A DNA stretch of 64,000 bases from Lachnoclostridium sp. (GCA_021770065.1 JAETRR010000001.1:62001-126000), one strand, 5' to 3'; counted from the stretch's first letter, positions 28,283 through 37,159 are shown. Made by a program: numbers and translations. The notes: generated from the letters alone by a model not told the origin.

Positions 28283-29669
28283 ATTTCATAGCTTTTGAAT
28301 GATTCAGTATATAAGGTCTGAGATAACCTGCCAAATCAGACAGGGGAAGAACATCCTCATGGAGAGGAATCCGCAGCTCCTGGATCATATATTCCCTGCG
28401 GCGCTGAATGCGCTCCCATACCTTGGGATATTGTTCCTTCAGCTCCTCCCGAAGCGCTTTATCTGCCAGGGCGATTCCGTCCTCTGCGTTTACCCCCTTC
28501 ATGCCCCTGCGGCTTATGAGAATATCCATCTGCAGCATAGTGCCGCTGGCCAAAATCACATCTGAGTCCGGATATACGGGGGAAGACAGCCATTCTTCCT
28601 CTCCGATGTAATGGCCCGGATTTAATTTCCAGCCATAGATTTTTTTAGGGATACAGCTCTCAATAGAATCATAAAGGTCTCCCGCTCTCATTCCCACATG
28701 AACGGATGAATACCAGGTAGCCGCCGCCGCAAAATAAGGCTTTACCATCCGGTCCAGATAAGCTTTGTCCGTTTCCCGCAGATCCTCTTTATCTCTGGCC
28801 ATAACAGCTTTTCTGGCCGTTAATCCGCCGCACATGCCCAGAGTAATCGAGATCGTATCTCCCAGTTCTATGCTCTTATTTCTGGGCTGGACAACTGCAT
28901 TGCGAAAGCGGTCTTCCCCGGCGCAGATCGTCTGTACAGTAATCGGCTGTCCCAGGGCCTCCAGCCCGTCTGCTATCTCCATCTCTGTCATTCCCGCATC
29001 GACGCGATTCATCGCATCCAATATTCTGCTTGATACAAGCATTGCTCCATATTCAAAATAAGCAATTTCATTTGCATTGACCCGAATCCGAACACCGCTG
29101 CCCGGATGAATCAATATATCCGCTGCATTCACTACCCGGCCTTTTTCGCCTGCCAGTTCTTTGAGTGACTGTACAATATAAAAGGGGACATCAAATAACT
29201 GCTCATTGTCCTCTGCCGTGCTTGTAAACAGCTTCCATCCCGCAACTCCTATTACAGAGCCCTTCACAATTTGGGCCTTCTCAAGCAGTTTCTGAAAAGG
29301 TTCTTTTTCCATAGGCTGATTGGGAAGGGAAAAATATGAGGTATGAATTGCCTCTGCCTGAATCCGGCTGTGGGCTTCCATTCCCATCATTTCATTTCCC
29401 AGCATAAAATAATTCTTTTTATCCTTATGAAGAACCAGCAGCGCCTCCTCAAACCGCGGTGAAAATCCACTTAAAAATTTGAAATTGCCATAATGCTCCC
29501 TGTCTGCATAAATGACCAGAATATCCAATCCTCTCTCCGCCATGGCATCATAAGTTCTGGAAAGCCGTTCGTGAATTGTTGCGTCTGTAAGCTCCACCGG
29601 CTCATTCACAAATAAATCCTCCGGCGGCCTTACCTCTTCATAGCACACATCCTTTTCCGTAAATAGCAT
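28272..29669 (-). CDS. Creatinase/M24-fold protein lacking most metal ligands
   Basis: 465 residues. The first about 210 form the creatinase N-terminal domain (DILVIYADREHYGNFKFLSG), the rest a pita-bread M24 domain. Of the five metal ligands of M24 peptidases only the His (NPGHYIG) and the last Glu (NAEDGIAL) are recognisable; where VDxG and DxTR are expected the sequence reads ISITLGMCGG and LTARKAV. This resembles creatinase, which is metal-free and cuts a C-N bond. A non-peptidase hydrolase of the imported compound is therefore plausible. The last four residues (KLVH) and the stop lie in the palindromic element. Confidence 0.75.
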   Translation of the reverse strand: MLFTEKDVCYEEVRPPEDLFVNEPVELTDATIHERLSRTYDAMAERGLDILVIYADREHYGNFKFLSGFSPRFEEALLVLHKDKKNYFMLGNEMMGMEAHSRIQAEAIHTSYFSLPNQPMEKEPFQKLLEKAQIVKGSVIGVAGWKLFTSTAEDNEQLFDVPFYIVQSLKELAGEKGRVVNAADILIHPGSGVRIRVNANEIAYFEYGAMLVSSRILDAMNRVDAGMTEMEIADGLEALGQPITVQTICAGEDRFRNAVVQPRNKSIELGDTISITLGMCGGLTARKAVMARDKEDLRETDKAYLDRMVKPYFAAAATWYSSVHVGMRAGDLYDSIESCIPKKIYGWKLNPGHYIGEEEWLSSPVYPDSDVILASGTMLQMDILISRRGMKGVNAEDGIALADKALREELKEQYPKVWERIQRRREYMIQELRIPLHEDVLPLSDLAGYLRPYILNHSKAMKLVH

Positions 29670-29671
29670 CT

Positions 29672-30622
29672 CTAATCTCCCTTCCTGTCTAGAATCATTT
29701 TTGCCGCACCATAAATCCCTGCATCATTTCCTAATGCGGCAAGCTTAATCTCTGTCCTCTCGGGCATCAAATAAAGATTGGATAAATAATGTTCTTCGAT
29801 GATATCTATCAATAACTGACCTGCCTTCGCCATTCCTCCGCCTATCAAAAAGATGTCAGGATCTATCACATGTGCTGTGACAGCCAGCCCCTTTGCAAGG
29901 CATCCCATACAATAATTCAGGGTTTTTAAAGCTATCGCATCTCCTTTCCTGGCTGCATCGGTTAAATCGATGCAGTTGAAATCCTTCTTTTCTCTCAAAA
30001 CGGAATATGCCGAATCCTCCTGCAGAAATCTTTTTGCATAATGCAGAACTCCGAATACAGATGCGATCTGATTGAGATGTCCTGTCCCACCGCAGGTACA
30101 CTTCTCTGTCTCCTCGGGGTCTATTGTAAAATGACCTATCTCTCCGGCCAGACCATGGAGACCATTCACAATCTTACCGTCAATGATAATGCCGCTTCCA
30201 ACTCCTGTTCCTAACGTGACGAGAAGGATATTGCGTTTTCCCTGTGCACTTCCCTTCCACATTTCTCCAAGGGCTGCCACATTGGCATCATTTCCAATCT
30301 GTACGCTCATTCCTCCCATGCGTTTAGTTATTTCCTGTTCCGGATAAATATTGGTAATTCCCAGATTGACACATTTTCGGACGAATGACTGATTATCTAC
30401 CGGCCCGGGGATCCCGCATCCAATTCCAAGAACAGAGCTTCGGGAAACAGACTGCTCATTCATCTTCTGACGGATCTCCTTCGCAATATCATCAAAAATA
30501 AGCTGCCCATTGTTCATTACCCTGGTTGAAATCTGCCATCTGGACAGAAGCTGTCCGTCCTCCTGAAACATCCCCAATTTTATATCTGTACCGCCTATAT
30601 CCACACCAAATATAATATTCAT
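29672..30622 (-). CDS. ROK-family sugar kinase (glucokinase-like)
   Basis: 316 residues. The ATP phosphate motif is GVDIGGTDIKLGMFQ; ATP/sugar motifs are VTLGTGVGSGIIIDGK and GEIGHFTIDPEE. The zinc cluster is unusual: CTCGGTGH instead of CxCGxxGC, the last Cys being His. It probably phosphorylates the sugar released inside the cell by the M20/M24-like enzymes or taken up by the importer. It is the first gene of the operon, 2 bases upstream of the M24-like gene. Confidence 0.88.
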   Translation of the reverse strand: MNIIFGVDIGGTDIKLGMFQEDGQLLSRWQISTRVMNNGQLIFDDIAKEIRQKMNEQSVSRSSVLGIGCGIPGPVDNQSFVRKCVNLGITNIYPEQEITKRMGGMSVQIGNDANVAALGEMWKGSAQGKRNILLVTLGTGVGSGIIIDGKIVNGLHGLAGEIGHFTIDPEETEKCTCGGTGHLNQIASVFGVLHYAKRFLQEDSAYSVLREKKDFNCIDLTDAARKGDAIALKTLNYCMGCLAKGLAVTAHVIDPDIFLIGGGMAKAGQLLIDIIEEHYLSNLYLMPERTEIKLAALGNDAGIYGAAKMILDRKGD

Positions 30623-30665
30623 ATCCCACCTGTGTAATATTTATTTCTCCATCGATGTTATTAAT

Positions 30666-30694
30666 ATGATAATACAATTTTTATAAAAAATCAA
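30666..30694 (-). promoter_or_regulatory. Putative promoter of the ABC/M20/M24/ROK operon
   Basis: TTGATT, 17 bases, TATCAT on the minus strand, about 45 bases upstream of the ROK kinase ATG. The surrounding A/T-rich dyads could hold the ROK operator. The rest of 30700-30890 shows no gene. Confidence 0.5.
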
Positions 30695-30896
30695 TAGTTA
30701 TTATTTATTTTTTTTCTATATTTTTATAGTAATGGCAGTCTGCATCAGAAATTCCTGTGCATATTTCCGAGAACATCCAGTATATATCACTGATTTTAGT
30801 ATTTAAAATTCATCTTTATATCAATTTGAACTATAATGTTATTATAATCTGCGCGTACTGCAGCCGCTAAACCCCGGATGCGCTTTCTTTACATAC

Positions 30897-30936
30897 AAAA
30901 AGAGGCTGTCGCAATAAGCCGTCAGCCCCTCTTTTT
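30897..30936 (-). terminator. Terminator of the cobalamin/heme-type ABC operon
   Basis: AAAAAGAGGGGCTG pairs with CAGCCTCTTTTT on the minus strand just past the ATPase stop at 30943. T-runs on both strands make it potentially bidirectional. Confidence 0.8.
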
Positions 30937-30942
30937 ACAATT

Positions 30943-32067
30943 TTATTCTACATCTTTGTTCCCTTCAAGCTGCAGCTTCCCCGCTTCCACCGCATACCCT
31001 GCAATCTCCCGAAGTTCTTCCATCCATTCCCCCGGTTCTTCCAAATCCACAGTGCATATCACTCTCTTACATCCATCAATCAATTCCTTCGCCCTCTGCA
31101 CCTTTTCTTGACTTATCCTGTAAAAAGCTTTCTCCAGCACCACCTCTGAAGCCAGGGCCTTTGCCGGGGGACAATCCAGATCATTTTCCCACAAAACCCC
31201 CGCCGCAAAGGGCGTTCCTTCCCTCTGCAGTCTTCGAAAAACCGCTGTTCCGCTTCCGGCTCCGGCAATGACAAAAACCTGCGGCTCCCCCTTTGCAGGC
31301 TCAAGCTCCGGATTCCCTGTTTTCTCATCATAGCTCCCCGCTGTCATCTCATACAAATCGGCAATATACCCGGGAACAAACACTTCCTCCGGTGTTCCGA
31401 ACCTATCCACCTTATCTCCTTTTACACACACTATCTTATCAGAGATCCGCTCCGCCAGCTCCAGTTCATGAAGCGACATAATCACCGACAGATTCCGGCT
31501 TCTTGACATCCCCTGAAGAACAGACAAAAATTCCAGCTTATAACGAATATCAAGAAAAGAAGTGGGCTCGTCCAGCACAATAATATCCGGCTCCTGGCAG
31601 ATGGCCCTGGCCAGCATCACACGCTGCTTCTGCCCGTCGCTGGTTCTGGTAAAATCCCGATCCATAAGCTCCTCAATATGAACCAGTTTCATGGACTCCC
31701 GTACAATCCTCCGATCCTCCTCTTGGAGAACCCCGAATTTCCCGGTATAAGGATAACGCCCTGTAGCCACCACATCCTCACAGGTCATCAGCTCCGGACG
31801 CACACGCTCCGTGAGAACCACCGAAAGCTTTTTCGAAAGCTCTTTTCCCGAAAGCCCCCGGATCTCCCGTCCATCCAGATGCACCAATCCTCCGAGAGGT
31901 TCAAGCTGACGGATAATACTCTTTAATATAGTAGTTTTACCTGCACCGTTAGGTCCAATAAGGGTAAGAATCTCCCCCTTTTTCAACCGAATCTCAATAT
32001 TTTTAATAAGCGGAACACCCTGATAACCTACGGTAAGGCCCTCCGTATAAAAATAGAATTCTTCCAT
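30943..32067 (-). CDS. ABC transporter ATP-binding protein, BtuD/FepC type
   Basis: About 374 residues. Walker A GPNGAGKTTILKS, signature TSDGQKQRVMLARAI (SDGQ instead of SGGQ), Walker B DIIVLDEPTSFLD. After about residue 255 there is an extra about 110-residue domain (VFVIAGAGSGTAVFRRLQRE, GVLWENDLDCPPAKALASE) seen in clostridial homologues and absent from E. coli BtuD. A GTG at 32076 overlapping the permease stop (GTGA) is an alternative start. It energises the FecCD permease next to it. Confidence 0.88.
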   Translation of the reverse strand: MEEFYFYTEGLTVGYQGVPLIKNIEIRLKKGEILTLIGPNGAGKTTILKSIIRQLEPLGGLVHLDGREIRGLSGKELSKKLSVVLTERVRPELMTCEDVVATGRYPYTGKFGVLQEEDRRIVRESMKLVHIEELMDRDFTRTSDGQKQRVMLARAICQEPDIIVLDEPTSFLDIRYKLEFLSVLQGMSRSRNLSVIMSLHELELAERISDKIVCVKGDKVDRFGTPEEVFVPGYIADLYEMTAGSYDEKTGNPELEPAKGEPQVFVIAGAGSGTAVFRRLQREGTPFAAGVLWENDLDCPPAKALASEVVLEKAFYRISQEKVQRAKELIDGCKRVICTVDLEEPGEWMEELREIAGYAVEAGKLQLEGNKDVE

Positions 32068-32072
32068 ATGAC

Positions 32073-33089
32073 TCACTCTGCTTTCTCTTTCCTTCGATGA
32101 ACCATAACAAAAATTACAATAGGCGCTCCGAAAACTGCGGTTACCGTGCTGATACTAAGCTCTGTGGGAGCAAACAAAATGCGTGCCAGAAGATCACACA
32201 GCAGGCAGAAAACCGCTCCCCCCAGGAAGCAGCCCGGAATCATCAAAATAGGCTTCGCAGTCCGAAACAGGCTTTTCACCAAATGGGGAACCGCAATTCC
32301 CACAAAAGAAACCGGGCCGGCAAATGCGGTCACACAGGCGGAAAGCACACTGGATAAAACCACCAGCACGGAGCGGAATACCTGAATATTCACTCCCATA
32401 TTTTTTGCATAGGATTCTCCCATCTGATAAGCGCTGATGGGCTTAGACATGAAAAACACCAGAGCCGAGGCCAGAAAGGTCACCACTGACATGAGGGCAA
32501 CATTTTCCCAGCTGATTCCGGAAAAACTCCCTTTCGACCAGTTATGCAGGTTCACAATATTAGAATCATCCGCAAAGGTTACAATAAAATCCGTCACTGC
32601 AGAACAGATATACCCAATCATGACCCCGCTCACAATCAGCATGGACATCCGATCCATCATACGGGACATCAGAAGAACAAATCCCATAGAAATCATCGCC
32701 CCCACAAAGGCAGCAGCAATCATCACCATGGAGCTGATATGAATGGCCCGTCCCAGAGCAAACACCATCACCAGGGCAACTACCAGCTTTGCCCCGGAAG
32801 AAATGCCCAAAATAAAAGGTCCTGCAATGGGATTGTGGAAAAAAGTCTGCAAGAGATAACCTGACAGGGCCAGCCCGCCCCCCAGAACAGCTGCCGCCAA
32901 AGCCCGGGGGAAGCGTATTTCCATAATAATATCCGTAAACATTCCATCCGCATCCCCGCCTAAGAGTATATTCAGAACCTCTTTTATAGGCACCTGTACA
33001 CTTCCCGCACACAAATTCAGCGCCAGAAAAAAAACAACTAAAATTCCTAATATGAAAAATGATAACACATACCGTCTATTCTTCATCAC
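32073..33089 (-). CDS. FecCD/BtuC-type ABC permease
   Basis: 338 residues, about nine to ten membrane helices. Conserved stretches include ALAAAVLGGGLALSGYLLQT, NPIAGPFILGISSGA and SFVGIAVPHLVK, typical of the permeases for cobalamin, heme and siderophores. The ATG abuts the stop of the binding-protein gene, consistent with translational coupling. Confidence 0.92.
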   Translation of the reverse strand: MMKNRRYVLSFFILGILVVFFLALNLCAGSVQVPIKEVLNILLGGDADGMFTDIIMEIRFPRALAAAVLGGGLALSGYLLQTFFHNPIAGPFILGISSGAKLVVALVMVFALGRAIHISSMVMIAAAFVGAMISMGFVLLMSRMMDRMSMLIVSGVMIGYICSAVTDFIVTFADDSNIVNLHNWSKGSFSGISWENVALMSVVTFLASALVFFMSKPISAYQMGESYAKNMGVNIQVFRSVLVVLSSVLSACVTAFAGPVSFVGIAVPHLVKSLFRTAKPILMIPGCFLGGAVFCLLCDLLARILFAPTELSISTVTAVFGAPIVIFVMVHRRKEKAE

Positions 33090-34235
33090 CTACTCCAACT
33101 TATACAGATAAGTCATGCCATCCTCGTCCATAAGCATTTTGTGCATATCGGAAATAATGGTTCCAAGCTCCATAGAAGACTGATAGAGATTTTTCGTCGT
33201 ACAGTAAACCTTTCCCTCCTGTACTGCCTGAAACCGTTCCAGCAGGCTGCTTTTTTCCAGCAAATCTTCTATGGAGGACAGCTCCTCTGTAGTGGTACTG
33301 TTATAAATAATATAGTCCGCATTACGGGCCGCAGCGTAGAATTCCTCCATCTGCATAGTCACATTAGAAGAAGCCGTATCTTCTTCATCTCCCAGATGTT
33401 CAAACACATAACTGCCCCCGGCCATCTCAATCATTTTCGGGAGATAATCCGAGGAGCGGCGCACATTGATTTCCCCATTGGCAGTAATATAGAAGAAAGC
33501 CACTGTGCTTCCCGTTTTCTCTCCCTGATCTACAGCCTCAAATGCCTCTGCTTCCTTCTCAAAAGCTGCTTCTGCCTCTGCCTCTTTATCGGTCAGTACC
33601 CCGTACAGTCTGACCCACTCTGTTCTTCCAAGAGGATGGCTCTCGTAGCTGGAATAATCCACCAGCACGGGAACTTTCAGCTTTTCCAACTGCTCCTTAA
33701 CCTCTGGTGTATGATAAATCATGGTATTTTCCACCGCCAGTCCGCAGCCCTTTGACACTATCTGCTCATAGTCCGGAGCCGCATAACTGCCTGCGTGAAG
33801 AATCTCCCCCCGCTCCATAGCCTCTCTTGCTTCATCAATATACCAGGAGTCCGCCTTTAAGCCGGAAAATCCAACTCTGTCAAGGGCATCCAGAGACACA
33901 AACATATCCATCACTGCAGACGCCACCAGATAGATATTTTCAACAGGCTGCTGCAGCACAATGATGTCGCTCTTTAAGTCCGCGGGCGCTTCCATTCCCT
34001 CCGGAACCACAAGGTAACGGCCATCCTGAGCAATGGTCAGCAGCTTATAGCCATCTTCATAATAGTCCACCCCGAATTCATTGGCATAGCGAAGCTCCAT
34101 GCTGCTCTCCCAGGTAAGCTCTGAACTGACATCCTTATTATTTTCTGCCCCCTCCCCCTTCTGCCCGGCTCTGCAGGCAGTCAGGGAAAGCATTAGTAAA
34201 CCAGCAAGACTAATTGCAGTCAGCTTTTTTTTCAT
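33090..34235 (-). CDS. ABC transporter substrate-binding lipoprotein (BtuF/FepB-like)
   Basis: 381 residues. The signal peptide ends in the lipobox LSLTAC. The mature protein has two lobes joined by a long helix (GVLTDKEAEAEAAFEKEAEA), the type III binding-protein layout for corrinoids, heme and ferric siderophores; VDYSSYESHPLGRTEWVRLY lies near the hinge. With the B12 riboswitch upstream a corrinoid is the likely ligand, but heme or another tetrapyrrole would also suit the CbiK and NEAT-like neighbours. Confidence 0.87.
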   Translation of the reverse strand: MKKKLTAISLAGLLMLSLTACRAGQKGEGAENNKDVSSELTWESSMELRYANEFGVDYYEDGYKLLTIAQDGRYLVVPEGMEAPADLKSDIIVLQQPVENIYLVASAVMDMFVSLDALDRVGFSGLKADSWYIDEAREAMERGEILHAGSYAAPDYEQIVSKGCGLAVENTMIYHTPEVKEQLEKLKVPVLVDYSSYESHPLGRTEWVRLYGVLTDKEAEAEAAFEKEAEAFEAVDQGEKTGSTVAFFYITANGEINVRRSSDYLPKMIEMAGGSYVFEHLGDEEDTASSNVTMQMEEFYAAARNADYIIYNSTTTEELSSIEDLLEKSSLLERFQAVQEGKVYCTTKNLYQSSMELGTIISDMHKMLMDEDGMTYLYKLE

Positions 34236-34278
34236 CCTCCATACACTCCTTCAACTTCCATGCATTCCAAATGATCCT

Positions 34279-34836
34279 TTAGCCCATTCTTCTTTTCTTA
34301 TTAATATAGGAAACAACAGCGCATATAAGAATAATGACAATCACCATATAAACCACACGCTGGGCTGCCGCCTGGGGCGTCTGATTCTTTGACATCACGC
34401 CATCCAGATCAAAGGTCAGCTGATAAGTAATCTCATGGGGCGTACTCATAGCCGTAGTGTCTGCGATTACTTCCATCGGTTCATTGAAAACTGTAATCGG
34501 AATCTCAAAAGTGGAGTAGCCCTCCTCATAAAGCGGAAGATATTTTTTACCCTCCACAAGCATATAGTCATAATGTGTGCTGCTCCACTCAATCCGGGCA
34601 TAAGCATGTCCGTCCAGAACCGTCAGCACTGCCGGGGAGGATACCACAGTTCTTCCCGTTCCCCCTGTCAGTTCCACTTCTATGGCATACTCTCCGTCCT
34701 CCATATCGATGAGTGCCGCCTCCGGCTCCCCGGCTCCCGCACCATAGGCCGGCAATATGGGAAAAGCAAGGCATCCGCCAAGAAGACTCACAAAAACCGA
34801 TACTTTAAACATCCGAAGCAGTTTCCTTTTTTTCAT
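34279..34836 (-). CDS. Membrane-anchored surface protein with a NEAT-like domain
   Basis: 185 residues from ATG 34836, which has TTGGAGAAATCATT before it; the longer ORF start has no ribosome site. N-terminal signal peptide (FVSLLGGCLAFPILPAYG), then a beta-sandwich-like domain (residues about 45-145: DMEDGEYAIEVELTGG, SPAVLTVLDGHAYARIEWSS, STFEIPITVFNEP, HEITYQLTFDLD), then a C-terminal helix VVYMVIVIILICAVVSYINK with a basic tail. Strand order and spacing recall heme-binding NEAT domains, though the YxxxY heme ligand pair is not evident. Likely captures or relays a tetrapyrrole to the binding protein. The assignment is by pattern only. Confidence 0.5.
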   Translation of the reverse strand: MKKRKLLRMFKVSVFVSLLGGCLAFPILPAYGAGAGEPEAALIDMEDGEYAIEVELTGGTGRTVVSSPAVLTVLDGHAYARIEWSSTHYDYMLVEGKKYLPLYEEGYSTFEIPITVFNEPMEVIADTTAMSTPHEITYQLTFDLDGVMSKNQTPQAAAQRVVYMVIVIILICAVVSYINKKRRMG

Positions 34837-34878
34837 AATGATTTCTCCAATCATAAATATAAATCTAAATCTAAATCT

Positions 34879-34921
34879 AAGGCTGCCGCAAGATAAAGCC
34901 CTCAGCTTTTGCGGCAGCCCC
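34879..34921. repeat. Intra-operon hairpin with adjacent hexamer repeat
   Basis: GGCTGCCGCAA pairs with TTGCGGCAGCC around a loop; next to it is a short tandem repeat of TAAATC (about 3 units, 34860-34879). It may tune the ratio of the two surface proteins. Confidence 0.5.
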
Positions 34922-34956
34922 CGAATGTTCGTCATCCAAAGCCAGATATGTAACCC

Positions 34957-35532
34957 CTATTCTGCTTTCCGGGGATTCGAGACGCTGACCTTATGATCGT
35001 ACCAGGTTCCCTTTGTTCCAATGAGCGCCAAGTCAAACTCTTCCTCCAGCGCCGGAACAGGAATATCGAATCCATAGACTTCTTCTGTTATGCCGTCACT
35101 GTAAGTAACGGAATCTGTAGTCGGTTCAAGAAGCTCTGCACCCTCCTTACCGGCATCCTCCGCCGTTCCGGGAAAAAGATTCACAATGTTTTTAGAAGCC
35201 AGAGAGACATGTATCACCATTTCTCCATTTTCTACGGTGAGAGTTCCTTTTCCGTCGTGGGCTTCGCACACATGAAACATGCTGCTGTCCGTATCAAATT
35301 CCGCCGTATAGGTGCCGTCCTCCAAGTCAGACGCCTGTGGGGCCGGATCTTCCTCTCCGTCTTCCCTGCTTTCCTCTTCAGAAGCCTCTTCCTCCGAAGC
35401 CGGATCCGATTCGGATTCCTCAGCCGTCTTTTCCTGCTGCGCTCCCCCCTGTCTGCCCGAAGAGGTACAGCCGTTTAAAAGCACTCCAATCACAGTAATC
35501 ATACTGACTAATAAGATGATTTTACTTTTCAT
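34957..35532 (-). CDS. Lipoprotein with a single beta-rich, NEAT-like domain
   Basis: 191 residues. Lipobox VLLNGC, then a low-complexity acidic Glu/Ser/Asp linker, then one domain: DLEDGTYTAEFDTDSSMF, GKGTLTVENGEMVIHVSLAS, EEVYGFDIPVPALEEEFDLA, GTKGTWYDHKVSVS. The opening DGxY and the closing YDHK strand parallel the protein encoded next, suggesting both are NEAT-like. Function inferred only from context: surface capture of heme or a corrinoid for the BtuFCD-like importer. Confidence 0.5.
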   Translation of the reverse strand: MKSKIILLVSMITVIGVLLNGCTSSGRQGGAQQEKTAEESESDPASEEEASEEESREDGEEDPAPQASDLEDGTYTAEFDTDSSMFHVCEAHDGKGTLTVENGEMVIHVSLASKNIVNLFPGTAEDAGKEGAELLEPTTDSVTYSDGITEEVYGFDIPVPALEEEFDLALIGTKGTWYDHKVSVSNPRKAE

Positions 35533-35567
35533 TTTCTTCTTCCTTACTTATCCACGGACTTTTATAA

Positions 35568-36800
35568 CTACTTCATCGCCGCAGCGGTATGAGCAGCATA
35601 CAAATCCTGAATGGCCGGAATCTGTCCAAGCCCCGCAATCTGTGTATCTACACTGTCAAATTTGCCGGATGACGTAAACAAGCTCTTCCAAGAATCCTCA
35701 TCATCCCCGGCCATATCGTTGTTGGCATGATCACCTGCCACCACCATCAAGGGGCGAAGAACTACTTTCTTGTAACCGGCCTCCGCTACTGCCTCAATTA
35801 CCGCCTCGCAGGCCGTCTCCTCCGGCTCTCCCTCAACGGTTCCAATAAATACATTGTCATAACCAAGCTCACTCATCTGAGTCTGCATCTGGCTGTAGGA
35901 AACTTTGGCCGTATGGGAGGTTCCATGTCCCAGGAACACAAATGCCGCACCGTCCTCTTTTGCCGCATCCAGGCTGTCATAGCCGGCTGTCTTTACGGCT
36001 TCTGCCGTAACCGCCTCTGCCACTGCCTTTTTATCTGCATTGATAGCCGCAGCATCCGTACCGACCTCGCCAAGCAGAGGCTCTGCAACCTTTACGGATT
36101 CAAACTTGTCCTTATAAGCCTCAACGGCCTCCATCAGCTCGTCATACTCTGCACCGTGCATCAGGTGAGTGGGCTGCACTACAAGATTCTTAACCCCATT
36201 GGCTGCTGCACGTTCCAAAGCCTGATCCATATTGTCAATAAACTCATTATCTCTGGCCTGTATATGATTGATAATGATCTGGGCCGTAAACGCCCTTCGA
36301 ACAGACCAGTCTGGATTTGCCGCAATCAGGGCATCCTCAATTCCCTTAATATCCGCCACACGGCTGTCATTAAAGGATGTACCGAAGCTGACCACCAAAA
36401 GCTCGTTCTCTCCAATCTCATCCTGATTAAGGGGATCGTCTTTAGAAGCGTCTCCGGTGTCTCTCCCGAAGTAATCGGGATCCGCTTCCTCGCCCTCTAC
36501 CAGCTCTTTCTGAGCATCCGTAAGTGCATCCCAGGCCGCCTTGGCCGCCGCACACTGGGCATCCGTCTCATCCGTTCTCGTCTGCACATAGATTGCATCA
36601 ATCAAAGCGGCTGCTTCATCCGCCTTGTCCTGATCGGAAGCTTCCTCTTTCGGGGCTTCTGCCTCCTCAGATGTCTCCTCCGGGACTTCTGCTTCCTCTG
36701 CCGGGGCAGATGCCGCCGGCTCCGCTTCCTTGCTGCATCCGCTCAGGCAAAAAACAAGCACCATAAGAGCGGCCAGCATAACTGACATTTTTCTTTTCAT
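35568..36800 (-). CDS. cbiK: Sirohydrochlorin cobaltochelatase CbiK, secreted lipoprotein form
   Basis: 410 residues, over 100 more than cytosolic CbiK. A lipobox (VFCLSGC) puts it outside the membrane. Residues about 25-60 are an Ala/Glu-rich linker and about 60-110 a helical FIVAR-like segment (AAKAAWDALTDAQKELVEGE). The chelatase begins at ELLVVSFGTSFNDSR; metal-binding histidines are in QPTHLMHGAEYDEL and FLGHGTSHTAK. Cytosolic CbiK inserts Co2+ into sirohydrochlorin. An exported copy is known from Desulfovibrio (periplasmic CbiK, heme-binding). First gene of the riboswitch operon. Its RBS lies at the end of a repeat element. Confidence 0.88.
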   Translation of the reverse strand: MKRKMSVMLAALMVLVFCLSGCSKEAEPAASAPAEEAEVPEETSEEAEAPKEEASDQDKADEAAALIDAIYVQTRTDETDAQCAAAKAAWDALTDAQKELVEGEEADPDYFGRDTGDASKDDPLNQDEIGENELLVVSFGTSFNDSRVADIKGIEDALIAANPDWSVRRAFTAQIIINHIQARDNEFIDNMDQALERAAANGVKNLVVQPTHLMHGAEYDELMEAVEAYKDKFESVKVAEPLLGEVGTDAAAINADKKAVAEAVTAEAVKTAGYDSLDAAKEDGAAFVFLGHGTSHTAKVSYSQMQTQMSELGYDNVFIGTVEGEPEETACEAVIEAVAEAGYKKVVLRPLMVVAGDHANNDMAGDDEDSWKSLFTSSGKFDSVDTQIAGLGQIPAIQDLYAAHTAAAMK

Positions 36801-36815
36801 TTTGTTCCTCCTATT

Positions 36816-36953
36816 CCAGTTCCGTAATATCCCTCCCAGTACACCTTAGCCTAAATCAATTTCCAGCCGCAAATGCATGCGTCTGTAAATCGATTTGTGC
36901 ACTGTGAGGGATATTACTGTTTAAATCGCTGCGCGATGGCACTAAAGGGTAAA
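36816..36953 (-). repeat. Leader-associated palindromic repeat, copy A (upstream of cbiK)
   Basis: About 138 bp, nearly identical to 54545-54685 upstream of asnB. GTAATATCCCTC and GAGGGATATTAC close a long imperfect hairpin containing AAATCAATTT and AAATCGATTT. A second small hairpin (ATCGCTGCGCGAT) lies at its upstream end. On the minus strand the sequence ends GGAATAGGAGG, the Shine-Dalgarno of cbiK. Confidence 0.8.
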
Positions 36954-37004
36954 GTCGATGCCAGGCAGCATTAGGGGGCGCCGCAGGCCGTCCCGGTTAA
37001 ATGT

Positions 37005-37034
37005 AAAAATGCCCTCCTTGTTCGGGAAAGGCAT
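37005..37034 (-). terminator. Probable expression-platform terminator of the cobalamin riboswitch
   Basis: On the minus strand GATGCCTTTCCCGAACAAGG is followed by AGGGCATTTTTAC: a stem formed by ATGCCTT and AAGG/GGCAT with a T-run, 130 bases downstream of the aptamer and before cbiK. Confidence 0.55.
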
Positions 37035-37159
37035 CGGTAAGAGGACGCAATGATGTTGTATCTTTTATGACATCTGCGACCAGTTACTCGTGGCCTCGGG
37101 GCCGGTGTGTCTATCCATCCATCTGTCAAATGCATGGTACACCGAGATTCCTCCCGAAT

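Noticed and set aside
35727-36785. 352-codon plus-strand ORF
   Set aside because: Antisense shadow of cbiK; rich in Cys/Arg/Leu as expected from reading Ala/Glu-rich coding in reverse.
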